Below, in pieces: positions 28,541 to 37,481 of a DNA stretch of 64,000 nucleotides. The position numbers and the translations under genes were made by a program. Positions within the stretch are counted from its first letter, which is position 1. Each line of letters begins with the position of its first letter. The stretch is from the NCBI GenBank assembly GCA_019359245.1, contig JAHHHR010000001.1, forward strand, positions 186,001-250,000, given 5' to 3'. The DNA comes from Nostoc desertorum CM1-VF14 (GTDB taxonomy: Bacteria; Cyanobacteriota; Cyanobacteriia; Cyanobacteriales; Nostocaceae). Under the pieces are notes generated by a model that saw nothing but the letters and a program-made list of their open reading frames with translations, ran no database searches and was not told the origin of the DNA.

Positions 28541-30178
28541 TCATTGAAAAAATGAATTGTTTGCATTATTTGGGAAATCTGGTGGAAAAAGATTCCCTTC
28601 ATTTATATCTAGAAGATAATTTATATTTCCACCTCCTATTGAAGAGTCTGTTTCAGGATAAAAAGAAGCATCATAATTAGACCAATCTGGTGGAAAAAGA
28701 TTCCCTTCATTTATATCTAGAAGATAATTAATATTTCCACCTCCTATTGAAGAGTCTGTTTCAGGATAAAAAGAAGCATCATAATTAGACCAATCTGGTG
28801 GAAAAAGATTCCCTTCATTTATATCTGGAAGATAATTAATATTTCCACCTCCTATTGAAGAGTCTGTTTCAGGATAAAAAGAAGCATCATAATTAGACCA
28901 ATCTGGTGGAAAAAGATTCCCTTCATTTATATCTAGAGAAGGATAAACATTTCCAGTTTCTAGTTCATCAAAAAAATCTGCTGACAAAGACGCACTAGAG
29001 TCGGGTGCGATCTCAGGCTCAGGCTCAACAAAGTCAAGCACAGGCTCAAGCTCAACAAAGTCAAGCACAGGCTCAAGCTCAACAAAGTCAAGCACAGGCT
29101 CAGGCACATACACAGGCACAGGCACAGGCACATACACAGGCACAGGCACATACACAGTCACAGACTCAACCACAGATTCGATTACAGGCTCGGCTGCTAA
29201 CTGGGTTGGGCTGATGTTGGGAGGTGCTACCGGATCACTGATACTGACAGTAGTCGTGACATTAGGCTGCGCGGACAGAATGGCATCACTGCTTTTAATT
29301 GTGGCATTAATCGTACCAGTATGATCGCCTTCAGTAATACCGTCATTAACAGCCAGGACAGGGACATTTTGGATGGCTGTAGCCGCGGTACCAGCAGCAA
29401 TTGTGACCTCAACGGATTGACCTGGCCCTTTTCCCAAGTCAAGCTGAGTATCCGGAGCTAGGGTAATTGTAGCGTTAGCTGGTGTGGAGATGGGGAAGCC
29501 TGTGAGGGGGTCAGTAAGGCTAATGCCCACCTCTAAGTTTACTGGAATACCCCCTTCTGTGACAGCGATGGCTGTTGGACCGATAGAAATTACCAACACG
29601 GAGGTGTAAGCTTTCCTGACAGCCTCTGTAAATGCTAAAGGAGCCTCAATGCTACCAATTGTGAATTCTAGTTTCCAATCTCCTCCCTTTTGAGCATTGC
29701 CGATGCGGTTAGCAGACGCTGCGATATTCGCTCCGGTTTGTTGGTGAAGTTGTGTCAAGAAGGCTTCCCCAACTTCTCCAAATGCGACGTTACAACCGTA
29801 GAGAAATACAGAGGCAGAGGCAAGGAAATTTGACCAAGTTTGCAGTTCTTTTGAATAGTGGTCTAAGTTTTCCAGACTGAGGTAAGTGTTACCTAAAGTT
29901 AAGCAGCCTGGTGAACCGTGGCAGACAATATGCAATGCCGAAACAGGTTGTTGAGCAAGGGCTTCTGTAATTTGCTCAATACTATCCCGCTTGAGGTCAA
30001 GAATGAAAACATTTGCTCCTTCCTGAACTCCTGCTGCCAGCATTTGATAGTCTTCAACTTTGGGGTCAATGACTACCAATATCGGTGCTGAATTTTGTGG
30101 TTGGCTGAAATAACTATTCTGAGTTGGAAAATTTTTGAAAGTGCTGGCGCTACTGCGGGATTGAATAGGGTTTTTCAT
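28541..30178 (-). CDS. DUF4347 surface protein with C-terminal tandem repeats
   Basis: Residues about 25-195 form a DUF4347 domain, a caspase-like fold found at the N-terminus of large cyanobacterial and proteobacterial surface proteins; the candidate dyad is His in ALHIVCHGSPG and Cys in VFLYGCNVA. A Calx-beta-like Ig segment follows (about 205-320). Next comes a Pro/Val/Glu-rich stretch of VPVPVYVP and EPVLDFVEL units, then three and a half copies of a 36-residue repeat beginning DINEGNLFPPDW. No N-terminal signal peptide is evident. At 545 residues it is much shorter than most DUF4347 proteins. A role as a self-processing or adhesion protein is only inference. Confidence 0.8.
   Translation of the reverse strand: MKNPIQSRSSASTFKNFPTQNSYFSQPQNSAPILVVIDPKVEDYQMLAAGVQEGANVFILDLKRDSIEQITEALAQQPVSALHIVCHGSPGCLTLGNTYLSLENLDHYSKELQTWSNFLASASVFLYGCNVAFGEVGEAFLTQLHQQTGANIAASANRIGNAQKGGDWKLEFTIGSIEAPLAFTEAVRKAYTSVLVISIGPTAIAVTEGGIPVNLEVGISLTDPLTGFPISTPANATITLAPDTQLDLGKGPGQSVEVTIAAGTAATAIQNVPVLAVNDGITEGDHTGTINATIKSSDAILSAQPNVTTTVSISDPVAPPNISPTQLAAEPVIESVVESVTVYVPVPVYVPVPVPVYVPEPVLDFVELEPVLDFVELEPVLDFVEPEPEIAPDSSASLSADFFDELETGNVYPSLDINEGNLFPPDWSNYDASFYPETDSSIGGGNINYLPDINEGNLFPPDWSNYDASFYPETDSSIGGGNINYLLDINEGNLFPPDWSNYDASFYPETDSSIGGGNINYLLDINEGNLFPPDFPNNANNSFFQ
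28575..28945 (-). repeat. 108-bp tandem repeats in the DUF4347 gene
   Basis: About three and a half near-identical copies with a period of exactly 108 bp (36 codons); for example the phrase GGTGGAAAAAGATTCCCTTC recurs near 28581, 28689, 28797 and 28905. Differences between copies are only one or two bases, so the array is recent and probably length-variable. Confidence 0.85.
29025..29165 (-). repeat. 27-bp and 6-bp low-complexity repeats in the DUF4347 gene
   Basis: Three copies of a 27-bp unit (CTCAACAAAGTCAAGCACAG core) encoding EPVLDFVEL, then an array of CACAGG and CATACACAGG units encoding alternating Val-Pro and Tyr-Val-Pro. This is a flexible proline-rich stalk likely to vary in length. 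Confidence 0.75.
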
Positions 30179-30843
30179 ATTCTTAGTTGGCTTCCTTATT
30201 TATGATCGCTGAAAAATTTTCTGTCTTGTGACTTTAAACCATCACGCCGAATCTGCTAATTCCTAACTGAGGTTAAAGCATCCTCCATTTTTGGGTCTTA
30301 TTAAATCCTGATCCGCTCGGAATGATCGGGATCTTTCATAGTGTGCAGATGGAGCTATTTAGGATTCAAACTAGTATCAAGACATACTCCATATTTTTCA
30401 TACTTGCTAGTTTCAAGAGCATATTGCCGTGCAAACTTCGAGTATGGATCAACCTGTCCCCCTGCAACTACCTTCAATTGCACATCTATCTTCTAAGCTA
30501 ATCGTCATTTAAATTGCATCATTTTCATGATAATAAAAGCTGCAAACCCTCTCCCTTGCTCCCTGCCCCCCTGCGATCTCAATGTGCAAATTAAATGCTT
30601 AACAGTTTAGTTCCGGGTATGTTGTGTTGGTTTTAGGGTACTTCGTGGTTGACTGCTTGTTGGTCTTGACTTTAGTTGTGTTCTTTTTTTCTCGATTTTG
30701 TTTTGTCGAAGGAAAGGAATATACCTTTGTGAATTGGTAGCGGGAAGTCACGAAAACTTAAACTTTGCGGTGCCGTGTAATCACCCCCACATCGCATCGA
30801 GGGCAAATACATAACTTAGTTAAAAAGAAAAAGTGTATAATTA
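30179..30843. other. Intergenic region with one orphan reading-frame fragment
   Basis: No intact gene. On the minus strand 30355-30492 is an open stretch of 45 codons with non-random composition (GGQVDPYSKFARQYALETSK, ending DTSLNPK) but no ATG, preceded by a stop. It may be the 3' end of a lost gene; I do not recognise the family. A CCCTCTCCC...CCCCCCTG low-complexity stretch lies near 30550-30580. Confidence 0.35.
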
Positions 30844-31194
30844 TCAAGCAACTTGCTTGATAATTATACTAATCAATAAGTAATCTTCATCAGCAAAAAT
30901 ACGTAAACTCTTGGACAAGGGTGATTCTAATATCATTTGCCCTTCTACTTGGTGGAGATAGGCAAAGCCAGACAGGATGAAAAACTGTTCTTGCCAATCT
31001 ATAACTGGGGCAGAAAACTCGTACTCACATTGAGGGACAGCAGTGGCAAAGGGTAAGATTAAATGGCAAATCCAGCCTAAACTGATGAATTTTTGCAGAT
31101 AGGAATGGAACTTGAGCATTCCATAGATTCCATCAGCTTGCTGCACCAATTGTTTGAGTTCAACTGTAGTGCCTCCAATATCGTAAATGGCATC
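30844..31194 (-). pseudogene. Fragment resembling a SagB-type (nitroreductase-fold) oxidoreductase
   Basis: An open frame without a proper start (first in-frame start is TTG 31149; the frame is open back to about 31194). The text LKQLVQQADGIYGMLKFHSY, then FISLGWICHLI, then FAYLHQVEGQMILESPLS matches my memory of the N-terminal half of SagB/ThcOx-like dehydrogenases, which install azoles in peptides. The FMN-binding nitroreductase core is missing, and the last 20 residues do not fit. I read it as a remnant truncated at both ends. Family assignment is moderate; absence of a complete gene is clear. Confidence 0.45.
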
Positions 31195-31270
31195 AGAAAA
31201 TCAAAAACAAAGGTAATGTCAGCTATATTGCAGCTTAAATGCCGATTAGCTTATTTAGCATAACAAGTAA

Positions 31271-31582
31271 TTAAGAGCCGATATGTTTGCTCTGCTGTAA
31301 ACTATCATACATTCTAAGTATTCTAAAAGCCATATGCCATACTTCGTCATCATGAATTTTATTGATAGTTGCTTCAATTGTTTTTTCCTTTGTTTCAATT
31401 TTATACCTCATCAAATCTCCACAAAGCTGACGAAAATCTAATTTTATTTCTTCAGGTATTTCATCATGTTTAAGATAAGCAAGATTATTGGAATAAGCAT
31501 AAAATAATCTTTTGCGAAGAGAACAATCACCAGCAACTAAGGTAAATATAGCTGCATAAAATTTTTCCAATGCATCTTGCAT
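31271..31582 (-). CDS. Small helical protein, cyanobacterial hypothetical
   Basis: 103 residues, predicted all-helical, ending in the pattern EATINKIHDDEVWHMAFRIL. Similar helix-rich small proteins with an 'ATI-x-x-(M/I)-x-D-(D/E)-E' segment are frequent in cyanobacterial accessory DNA. ATG 31582 is the only reasonable start. No catalytic motif, signal or membrane span is seen. It lies between a SagB-like remnant and an MFS transporter, so context gives no functional clue. Confidence 0.6.
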   Translation of the reverse strand: MQDALEKFYAAIFTLVAGDCSLRKRLFYAYSNNLAYLKHDEIPEEIKLDFRQLCGDLMRYKIETKEKTIEATINKIHDDEVWHMAFRILRMYDSLQQSKHIGS

Positions 31583-31800
31583 AATGATTGCCTTAAATTA
31601 TAAGTAGCTAGGGGAGAAAGTTTAGGATCTTCAGTTAATTTTTTGGAACAGAATAATAAGTAAAACCTAATAATACCCTGTGTTTATTGCTATAACTGAG
31701 CTTTAATTTTTTGAGAGTTTCTACAAAACCGGGATATTAATCCTCCATCATAAAACCAACGCAAGAACCAAAATTCATAACTACGTGATTGCGAGTGAAA

Positions 31801-33213
31801 CTACATTTCCTCTAATTCCTTGCCTTTTGTTTCTCTTAGCAAGAAAGCGACGAAAAAGATGGAAGTTGCTGATGCAATAGTGTAAAAACCATAAGTAAAA
31901 CCTAAACCAAGAGACTTAACTAAGGGAAGAAATGAAGTAGAAACAATAAAATTTGCAATCCATTGCACGGCTGTTGCAAAAGAGAGAGCAGCAGCGCGAA
32001 TCTTGTTATTAAACATTTCTCCCAACAGCACCCAAACGATTGGGCCCCAAGAGAATCCAAAGCATACTACGTACAAGTTAGCTGCTAAAAGTGCAATAAT
32101 TCCTTGCGAGCCTGTAAGAGTGGGATTGCCTGTATCTGAAGCAATAAAAGTATTATTGAATACAACAGTCAAAGTACCCAGCGTTATAGTCATACCGATT
32201 GAACCCAGCAAGAGTAGGGGTTTACGGCCTATTTTGTCAACATAGGCGATCGCAATACATGTAGTTACAATATTGATAATACCCGTAATCATAGTAATCA
32301 AAAGAGAATCCTTTTCTGAGAAACCAATTGCCTGCCACAAAATATTGCTGTAGTAAAAAATAACATTGATTCCAACAAACTGTTGCAGGATAGATAATCC
32401 TGATCCAATCCACACAATTTGCAAAAGACCACCATTGCGGCTCAATAAATCAGATAATTTAGGCTTGTATTGTGTTAGAAGTGTTTGGGAAATCTCTTCG
32501 ACTTTGGCTTGAACATTACCTCCAAAAACTTTTTTCAAAACATTCTCTGCTTCTAAAAATCGTTTTTGTGATATTAGATATCGAGGTGATTCAGGAATCA
32601 TTAATGCGGCAAACACATATAGAATCGCGAGAGGAGTTTTTGTCCAGAACATCCAACGCCATGCAGTAATTCCAAACCAAAATGTTAATTCTGCTGATCC
32701 ACCTGCGGCTAATGCAATAAAATAGTTACAAAGTAGTGCAATAAAAATCCCTAATACAATGGCCAATTGTTGTAAAGAACCAAGACTTCCACGTAATTGA
32801 GAAGGTGCAACCTCAGCAATATAAGCAGGAGTAATTACGCTTGTCATTCCTACTGCAACTCCACCTAATACACGCCAAAATATTAAGTCCCACGCACTAA
32901 CTGCAATTCCAGATCCAATTCCACTTAAAGTAAAGAGGATGGCAGCAGCAATCATTGCTTTGCGGTGTCCGTGTTTATGTACAATTTGTCCTGCTATTAA
33001 TGCTCCCAAAAAAGACCCTAGCAATGCACAAGCTACAATAAAGCCACTTATTACACTATCTGTATTAAAAGCTTTTGATATGGCTACAATAGCTCCATTC
33101 ATTACAGCAGTATCAAAACCAAACAAAAAACTGCCCAGTGCGGCAGCACAGACAATTAGAATCAGAAAGGTAACGTTTTGCTCTTGATTTAGACTAATTT
33201 TTTTTAAAACCAT
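31801..33213 (-). CDS. Sugar-porter-family MFS transporter
   Basis: 470-residue inner-membrane proton/sugar symporter type protein with twelve predicted membrane helices. Sugar-porter signatures are present: FGFDTAVMNGAI in helix 1, an R-x-G-R/K-type loop after helix 2 (HKHGHRKAM), the PESPRYLISQKR motif after helix 6, QQFVGINVIFYYS in helix 7, DKIGRKPLLL after helix 8 and FLLRETKGKELEEM at the C-terminus. Related cyanobacterial genes transport glucose or fructose. Its promoter region overlaps a duplicated TPR-gene fragment (33234-33530). A HAD beta-phosphoglucomutase-like gene lies next to the other copy of that fragment (50613), a possible sugar-metabolism link. Confidence 0.9.
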   Translation of the reverse strand: MVLKKISLNQEQNVTFLILIVCAAALGSFLFGFDTAVMNGAIVAISKAFNTDSVISGFIVACALLGSFLGALIAGQIVHKHGHRKAMIAAAILFTLSGIGSGIAVSAWDLIFWRVLGGVAVGMTSVITPAYIAEVAPSQLRGSLGSLQQLAIVLGIFIALLCNYFIALAAGGSAELTFWFGITAWRWMFWTKTPLAILYVFAALMIPESPRYLISQKRFLEAENVLKKVFGGNVQAKVEEISQTLLTQYKPKLSDLLSRNGGLLQIVWIGSGLSILQQFVGINVIFYYSNILWQAIGFSEKDSLLITMITGIINIVTTCIAIAYVDKIGRKPLLLLGSIGMTITLGTLTVVFNNTFIASDTGNPTLTGSQGIIALLAANLYVVCFGFSWGPIVWVLLGEMFNNKIRAAALSFATAVQWIANFIVSTSFLPLVKSLGLGFTYGFYTIASATSIFFVAFLLRETKGKELEEM

Positions 33214-33233
33214 TAAACTATTCCAAAAACTTT

Positions 33234-33530
33234 GTCTTCCAAATTGACTGCTGTTTTGAGGTGAGCGATCGCATTGTTGTAATCGCCCTATTTGGCATAA
33301 TCACGCCATCAGATAAGGAACCAGATTCGCTATTTTAAAAATTCCTAATATGTTGTTGCTATCAAGCATATAGCTAAACGTTTATAAAGTTTACTACACA
33401 ATCATTGTCTTAGAAATGACTTTTGATTGTTTTATGCCTAAGTTTTGATTGCCTGAGTATTAGTTTATAAAATGTTCATAAATAATAGCGGAAAGCGCTG
33501 TATTGGTGCTATATTGTGAGCTATAAAATT
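33234..33530 (-). pseudogene. Decayed copy of a TPR-gene fragment plus its upstream DNA
   Basis: Nearly the same sequence as 51721-52018, in the same orientation. The first 85 bp correspond to the coding part of the TPR fragment there (RDYAKQGDYNNAIAHLKTAV), but here the glutamine codon is TAG (rc of CTATTTGG near 33290), so the frame is dead. The remaining about 200 bp match the DNA upstream. Part of the upstream DNA also occurs inverted at 37645-37757. The duplication ends just before the NACHT-type fragment gene at 33554. Confidence 0.75.
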
Positions 33531-33553
33531 CATCTGCAAATCATAACATAACC

Positions 33554-33835
33554 ATGAAGCTAACTATCAGCGCTACTCCTCAAGGTTTAGTTCTAGTTAA
33601 TAGAGCTTTACAGAAACTGTATGGAACACAAACAGCCTTAGCAAGCAACAACATACTAAGAGGAGTCCTCGGTCGCAGCACTATCAGTAAATTTTTTACT
33701 GGAAAGAAAATTAAGGTTGATGAATTTAAAAGAATTTGTATAGCGCTAAAACTTGAGTCGCAATGGGAAGAGATTGCAGGTTTGGGGACACAGGACAATG
33801 GTCTTGACAATAATGCACACGTGTGCAAAAATTAA
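33554..33835 (+). pseudogene. Truncated duplicate of the NACHT protein N-terminal domain
   Basis: Encodes 93 residues closely related to the first about 100 residues of the NACHT protein at 34901 (shared TISATP(Q/E)GLV, RALQKLYGTQ, GRSTISKFF, GKKI, EFKRICIALKLES). It stops just after the shared segment TQDNGLD. About 50 bp upstream of the ATG is also similar between the two genes. The domain looks like a small helix-turn-helix or death-like adaptor at the front of STAND NTPases. It may be a dead fragment or a free-standing regulator; I lean to fragment. A MITE follows 8 bp after the stop. Confidence 0.6.
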
Positions 33836-33842
33836 AACTTAA

Positions 33843-34075
33843 GAGGATGTTTGAAAAGTCTTCTTGTCGGTATTAAAAGTTCTAAACCCTCTAAATCCAC
33901 CCCGCTTGGGGAAACCCCTTCTCTACGGAAGACGCTAGCCTTTCACGAATGGGAGAAGACCACAGTGGCTCCCCTAAAAAAGGGGGACTTTGATTCCAGT
34001 TTCCCACTTTTTAAGGGGGTTAAGGGGGATCTAAAAGTGCTTAAAGTCACAGCAAAGAACTTTTCAAACAACCTC
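33843..34075. mobile_element. 233-bp MITE-like element with TAA target duplication
   Basis: Terminal inverted repeats: GAGGATGTTTGAAAAGT at 33843-33859 and ACTTTTCAAACAACCTC at 34059-34075 (one mismatch in 17). TAA flanks both sides (33840-33842 and 34076-34078). The interior has CCCCTTAAAAAAGGGGG-like inverted sequence and no believable gene; a 75-codon frame inside it is an artefact. Confidence 0.8.
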
Positions 34076-34080
34076 TAAAA

Positions 34081-34900
34081 CCTGTAAATAAGATCAATAA
34101 ATACTCCAGTTTTTGTAGTGATACATACCTAAGATTTGCGTTTCCCTGTCAATTTTACGTAAAAATTACTGAAACCTCTATATAGCAAAGGTTTCCAGAC
34201 CATGTTCAGATTTTTACACGTATCTGACACTGTTGGCGAATTCGCAAAAGACTATGTGCTTGTAGTTAATTCAGCAATGAAACGACTGAGAGCTTTAAGT
34301 GCCGCTTTGTAACCAGTGGCTTGCTTACCTAACTTCATCTCCAACAAAATGCGATGCGTGAAATTTGTTACAAAAACTTTACATGGTCGATAAATTTTGC
34401 GCGTATCTTGTCTTTACCCCAAGTTGATCATAAAAGATAATGTAAACACAGAAAAAGGCTGGGAAATAATAAAAATTTTGAATTTACAATTAAGAATTAT
34501 TTCTAATCTGAATTGAGTCTTTTGATGCATTGACAGAGTTTTTGCACATACCCATGATGTATATATGCATCTGCGAAAAGTTCTGAACGTCGCCTTCCAA
34601 CATTCAGAACTTTCCAAGATAGCGATCGCTTTTTAAAACATGATTTTATGATGATTTTAATTTCACTCAAGTGTGAGTTTGTTAATTTTTAACTCACATT
34701 TCAATTCCCCCTGTTCATCTGAGTCAAATTTGATTGAAATTTTATGGCGATTTATCAAGTATTAATGGATTCAAGTTAATGCTTACAAAAATTGTCAAAT
34801 TTTTGTAGAATTTTCGGAAAAACTTCTCCGAAGATTTGGTAAAAATTATGTAATTAATTTTGTTTAGCTACTTATAAACCCTCATCTGCCAGTCATAATC
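34081..34900. other. Gene-poor gap before the NACHT gene
   Basis: AT-rich, no intact gene. On the minus strand 34252-34338 reads MKLGKQATGYKAALKALSRF and is open upstream to about 34380, possibly a tail of a lost gene, unrecognised. The last 50 bp before 34901 resemble the leader of the truncated copy at 33554. Confidence 0.4.
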
Positions 34901-36460
34901 ATGAAGGAAACTATCAGCGCCACTCCTGAAGGTTTAGTTCGAGCCAAGAGAGCTTTACAGAAACTATATGGAACACAAGAAAAGTTAATAGACGAAGAAA
35001 AACACGAAGAAGGAGGAGTCGGTCGCAGCACTATCAGTAAATTTTTTAATGGAAAGAAAATTCAGGTTGGTGAATTTAAGAGAATTTGCATAGCGCTAAA
35101 ACTTGAGTCGGAATGGCAAAAGATTGCAGGTTTGGTAGATTCACCAGATTCAGTTGATTTACCAGTTTTTCAGACAGTAGAGCCGACTTTGGAGACACAG
35201 GACAATGGTCTTGACATTGATAGACTGGTGCCAGAGGTACGTGAAAAGGTCAAAACTGACTACGAAAAACGTTACGGCACTCTAAAACTTTTAGGAATGC
35301 ATGAACATGTAAACCTAGAATTGGTCTATACACCAGTTTTTTTAGAGAATTTTGCCATCCGTAGTTTTGAACCTATTGACCAGTTAGAAAGAAGTTCTCG
35401 CCAAGGTAGTAGCCAGAGATTTCAATCTCAAGATAAAGGTAAACAAAAAGGAATTACAGTCGCTAATAATAAGCAATATTTAATGGTGCTTGGGGAGGCA
35501 GGTACAGGAAAGTCTACATTTCTGCGAAAGGTGGGATTAGAAGCATTAAAAAAAGAAGGAGGATTTAACCACGACTGTATTCCTGTATTTATAGAATTGA
35601 AAAGACTTAAAGGCAGGAATATAAATATAGAAAATTTTATTGCCGAAGAATTTAGGACTTGTGAAGTCCCCGAACCAGAACAATTTACATCTCAAGCATT
35701 AAAGAAAGGCAAGCTACTAATTTTGCTGGATGGTTTAGATGAAGTACCAAAAAAATTTTTGATTAAGGCAATTAGCGAAATTCAAACCTTTGTTAATAAG
35801 TATGATAAAAATCGTTTTATTGTCTCCTGTCGCACAGCAGCATATTGCAGCACTTTTCATCGTTTTTACGATGTGAAAATTGCAGAATTTGATGATAACC
35901 AAATTCAGCAATTTATTTATAATTGGTTTAATTGTGAAGCAGACGAACAGGCGAACAAAGCAGACAAATGTTGGGAGTTACTACAAAAGCCAGAAAACTC
36001 CGCCGTTAAAAGGTTAGCTTACACACCTTTATTCCTAACATTTCTGTGTTTAATATATGACCGTTTCCAAAATTTTCCTGATAATCGCAGTAGACTTGTT
36101 AAAAAAGTTGTACGGCTATTGCTTGAAGAATGGGCATCACAAAAGCTAATTGATCAAGATGAAATTTATCCAGAACTGCACTCAGAAGAAGAAGAAAAAT
36201 TACTATCGGAGATTGCCTACACAAGTTTTGAATCTGACAGGCTGTTCTTGAATGAGGATGAGATTGTTCAAAAAATTAAAACATTTTTAGAAACTAATTT
36301 TAATGCACCTAAGTATTTAAATGGTAGGGCAGTTTTGACTGCTATTACTGTGCAACAAGGAATTTTGGTAGAACGAGCCGTGGGTGTCTTTTCCTTCTCC
36401 CATCTAACCATACATGAATATTTAACAGCAAAATATATTGTTGATCATGACCAAAGTTGA
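34901..36460 (+). CDS. NACHT-family STAND NTPase, N-terminal and ATPase part
   Basis: 519 residues. Residues 1-80 form a helix-turn-helix-like N-terminal domain, about 100-165 a linker common to cyanobacterial NACHT proteins (VREKVKTDYEKRYGTLKLLG), and about 190-360 the NACHT ATPase. Walker A is GEAGTGKST (198-206), Walker B is LLILLDGLDE (272-281) with the acidic NACHT extension, and a sensor-like arginine lies in FIVSCRTAAYC. A winged-helix-like region ends FSFSHLTIHEYLTAKYIVD. Bacterial NACHT proteins are often antiphage sensors. The frame stops at 36460, but the protein continues in the +1 frame at 36447, so the gene is split by one nucleotide. Confidence 0.85.
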   Translation: MKETISATPEGLVRAKRALQKLYGTQEKLIDEEKHEEGGVGRSTISKFFNGKKIQVGEFKRICIALKLESEWQKIAGLVDSPDSVDLPVFQTVEPTLETQDNGLDIDRLVPEVREKVKTDYEKRYGTLKLLGMHEHVNLELVYTPVFLENFAIRSFEPIDQLERSSRQGSSQRFQSQDKGKQKGITVANNKQYLMVLGEAGTGKSTFLRKVGLEALKKEGGFNHDCIPVFIELKRLKGRNINIENFIAEEFRTCEVPEPEQFTSQALKKGKLLILLDGLDEVPKKFLIKAISEIQTFVNKYDKNRFIVSCRTAAYCSTFHRFYDVKIAEFDDNQIQQFIYNWFNCEADEQANKADKCWELLQKPENSAVKRLAYTPLFLTFLCLIYDRFQNFPDNRSRLVKKVVRLLLEEWASQKLIDQDEIYPELHSEEEEKLLSEIAYTSFESDRLFLNEDEIVQKIKTFLETNFNAPKYLNGRAVLTAITVQQGILVERAVGVFSFSHLTIHEYLTAKYIVDHDQS

Positions 36461-37274
36461 GAAGTTAGTTACTGAACATCTGACAGATGCACGCTGGAGA
36501 GAGGTGTTTTTGTTTGTATCTGGGTTATTGGACAGTGGTGCAGATGATTTGTTGCTGCTGATGGAAAAGGAAGCACAAAAGTATATCAACACACCGAAAC
36601 TACAAACTTTATTAAACTGGGCAGAACGAATTACGACTGGATCTGCTGGGGATTTTAAACCTGTGGGTAAACGTGCAGTTGTGATCGCCATCACCATGTC
36701 CATCATGTCCATCATGTACACGGACCTCTGCAATCCCTACGCCAACGCCAACGCCTACCTCATCGCCGAGGCCAACCTCAACGCCAACACCTACGCCATC
36801 GTCAGAGCCTACGCCAGCGCCATCGCCACAGCCCTCGTTGAAGCCTTCCGCTACGCCAATCCCAACGACAACCCCAACGTCATTGCACCACCCATGGCCA
36901 ACGTTAAAACCATCGCCGACTGCATCCCTAGAGCTATTAATTGCACTCGTGAATTTGGAGAATTAGAAATCTTCAATAACGTTAATTTTACTATGCTAAT
37001 TGACGAATTAGAAAAACTGGAAACTAAAATCCCTGATGAAGAACAACCTCTGGAAAAGCGTGATATATTTTTTCGGCATCTCGGACAAACTTTACTCAAT
37101 ACTTTCAATCTCAGCCTAGACATAATTAGTTTATCTCAGTTAGAGGTGCAATTACTGCTAAAATATTTCTACGCTACTAACTTGATTATGCATTGTAAAA
37201 AAGCATCTGTACGCGTATCTCCCCAAACCTGGGAAGCAATTGAGACGCGGATGTTGTTAGTTCCGAGTAATTGA
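36447..37274 (+). CDS. C-terminal (sensor-like) part of the NACHT protein in the +1 frame
   Basis: Starts at ATG 36447 inside the end of the preceding gene (MTKVEKLVTEHLTDARWREV, then FLFVSGLLDSGADDLL), exactly the sequence that follows 'HEYLTAKYIV' in intact NACHT proteins. Removing one C from GACCAAAG near 36449-36456 would fuse the two. The middle (about residues 80-155) is a low-complexity Ala/Asn/Tyr-rich run encoded by GCC-ending hexamers, and the C-terminus is helical. No ribosome site precedes the ATG. Options are a frameshift mutation, programmed frameshifting, or a coupled two-gene version; I favour mutation. Confidence 0.7.
   Translation: MTKVEKLVTEHLTDARWREVFLFVSGLLDSGADDLLLLMEKEAQKYINTPKLQTLLNWAERITTGSAGDFKPVGKRAVVIAITMSIMSIMYTDLCNPYANANAYLIAEANLNANTYAIVRAYASAIATALVEAFRYANPNDNPNVIAPPMANVKTIADCIPRAINCTREFGELEIFNNVNFTMLIDELEKLETKIPDEEQPLEKRDIFFRHLGQTLLNTFNLSLDIISLSQLEVQLLLKYFYATNLIMHCKKASVRVSPQTWEAIETRMLLVPSN
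36676..36900 (+). repeat. GC-rich GCC/AAC hexamer repeat in the NACHT C-terminal gene
   Basis: A run of codons ending in C with recurring units such as AACGCC, TACGCC and ATCGCC (for example CCAACGCCAACGCCTACC near 36741), preceded by two copies of ATGTCCATC (36696-36713). It is strikingly GC-rich against AT-rich flanks and encodes A-N-A-N/A-Y-A-type repeats. Repeat slippage would change sensor length, a feature expected of hypervariable recognition regions. Confidence 0.75.
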
Positions 37275-37334
37275 ATACTTTACTCTCAACCCTAATATCT
37301 GTCCAGCAATTGATATTAGTGAATGAAAATCCAC

Positions 37335-37481
37335 TCAAAAAGGGTGCTCCCACTGCCAATCAAAGTGTTCAAGTCGCCTGGGGTTCTCCGCCCCCTTAAT
37401 CAAAATTTTCATCTCCTCCCAGGTCAAATACTCCCGGCTGCGATATTCATCATTATTCAAGTGCCGAAATGTTGTGGTCAT
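37335..37481 (-). pseudogene. N-terminal fragment of a small tyrosine recombinase
   Basis: 48-codon frame starting ATG 37481: MTTTFRHLNN, then YRSREYLTWEEMKILIKGAE, then NPRRLEHFDW and a stop. 'REYLT-x-E-E' followed by 'L-I-K-A-A' is how many short cyanobacterial integrase-like recombinases begin; the catalytic domain is missing. It is too short for routine ORF calling. It may mark an old insertion point next to the NACHT gene. Confidence 0.5.

Noticed and set aside
28575..28945. Possible CRISPR array
   Set aside because: The 108-bp units are near-identical and directly adjacent with no unique spacers, and are in frame.
29005..29214. Plus-strand frame encoding alternating Gln-Ala repeats
   Set aside because: It is the shadow of the Pro/Val and EPVLDFVEL repeats of the DUF4347 gene on the other strand.
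33851..34078. 75-codon plus-strand frame
   Set aside because: It lies inside the 233-bp MITE and reads through its inverted repeats.
36676..36900. Possible CRISPR array
   Set aside because: The repeats are 3-6 bp codon-phase units without spacers; they encode a low-complexity protein stretch.
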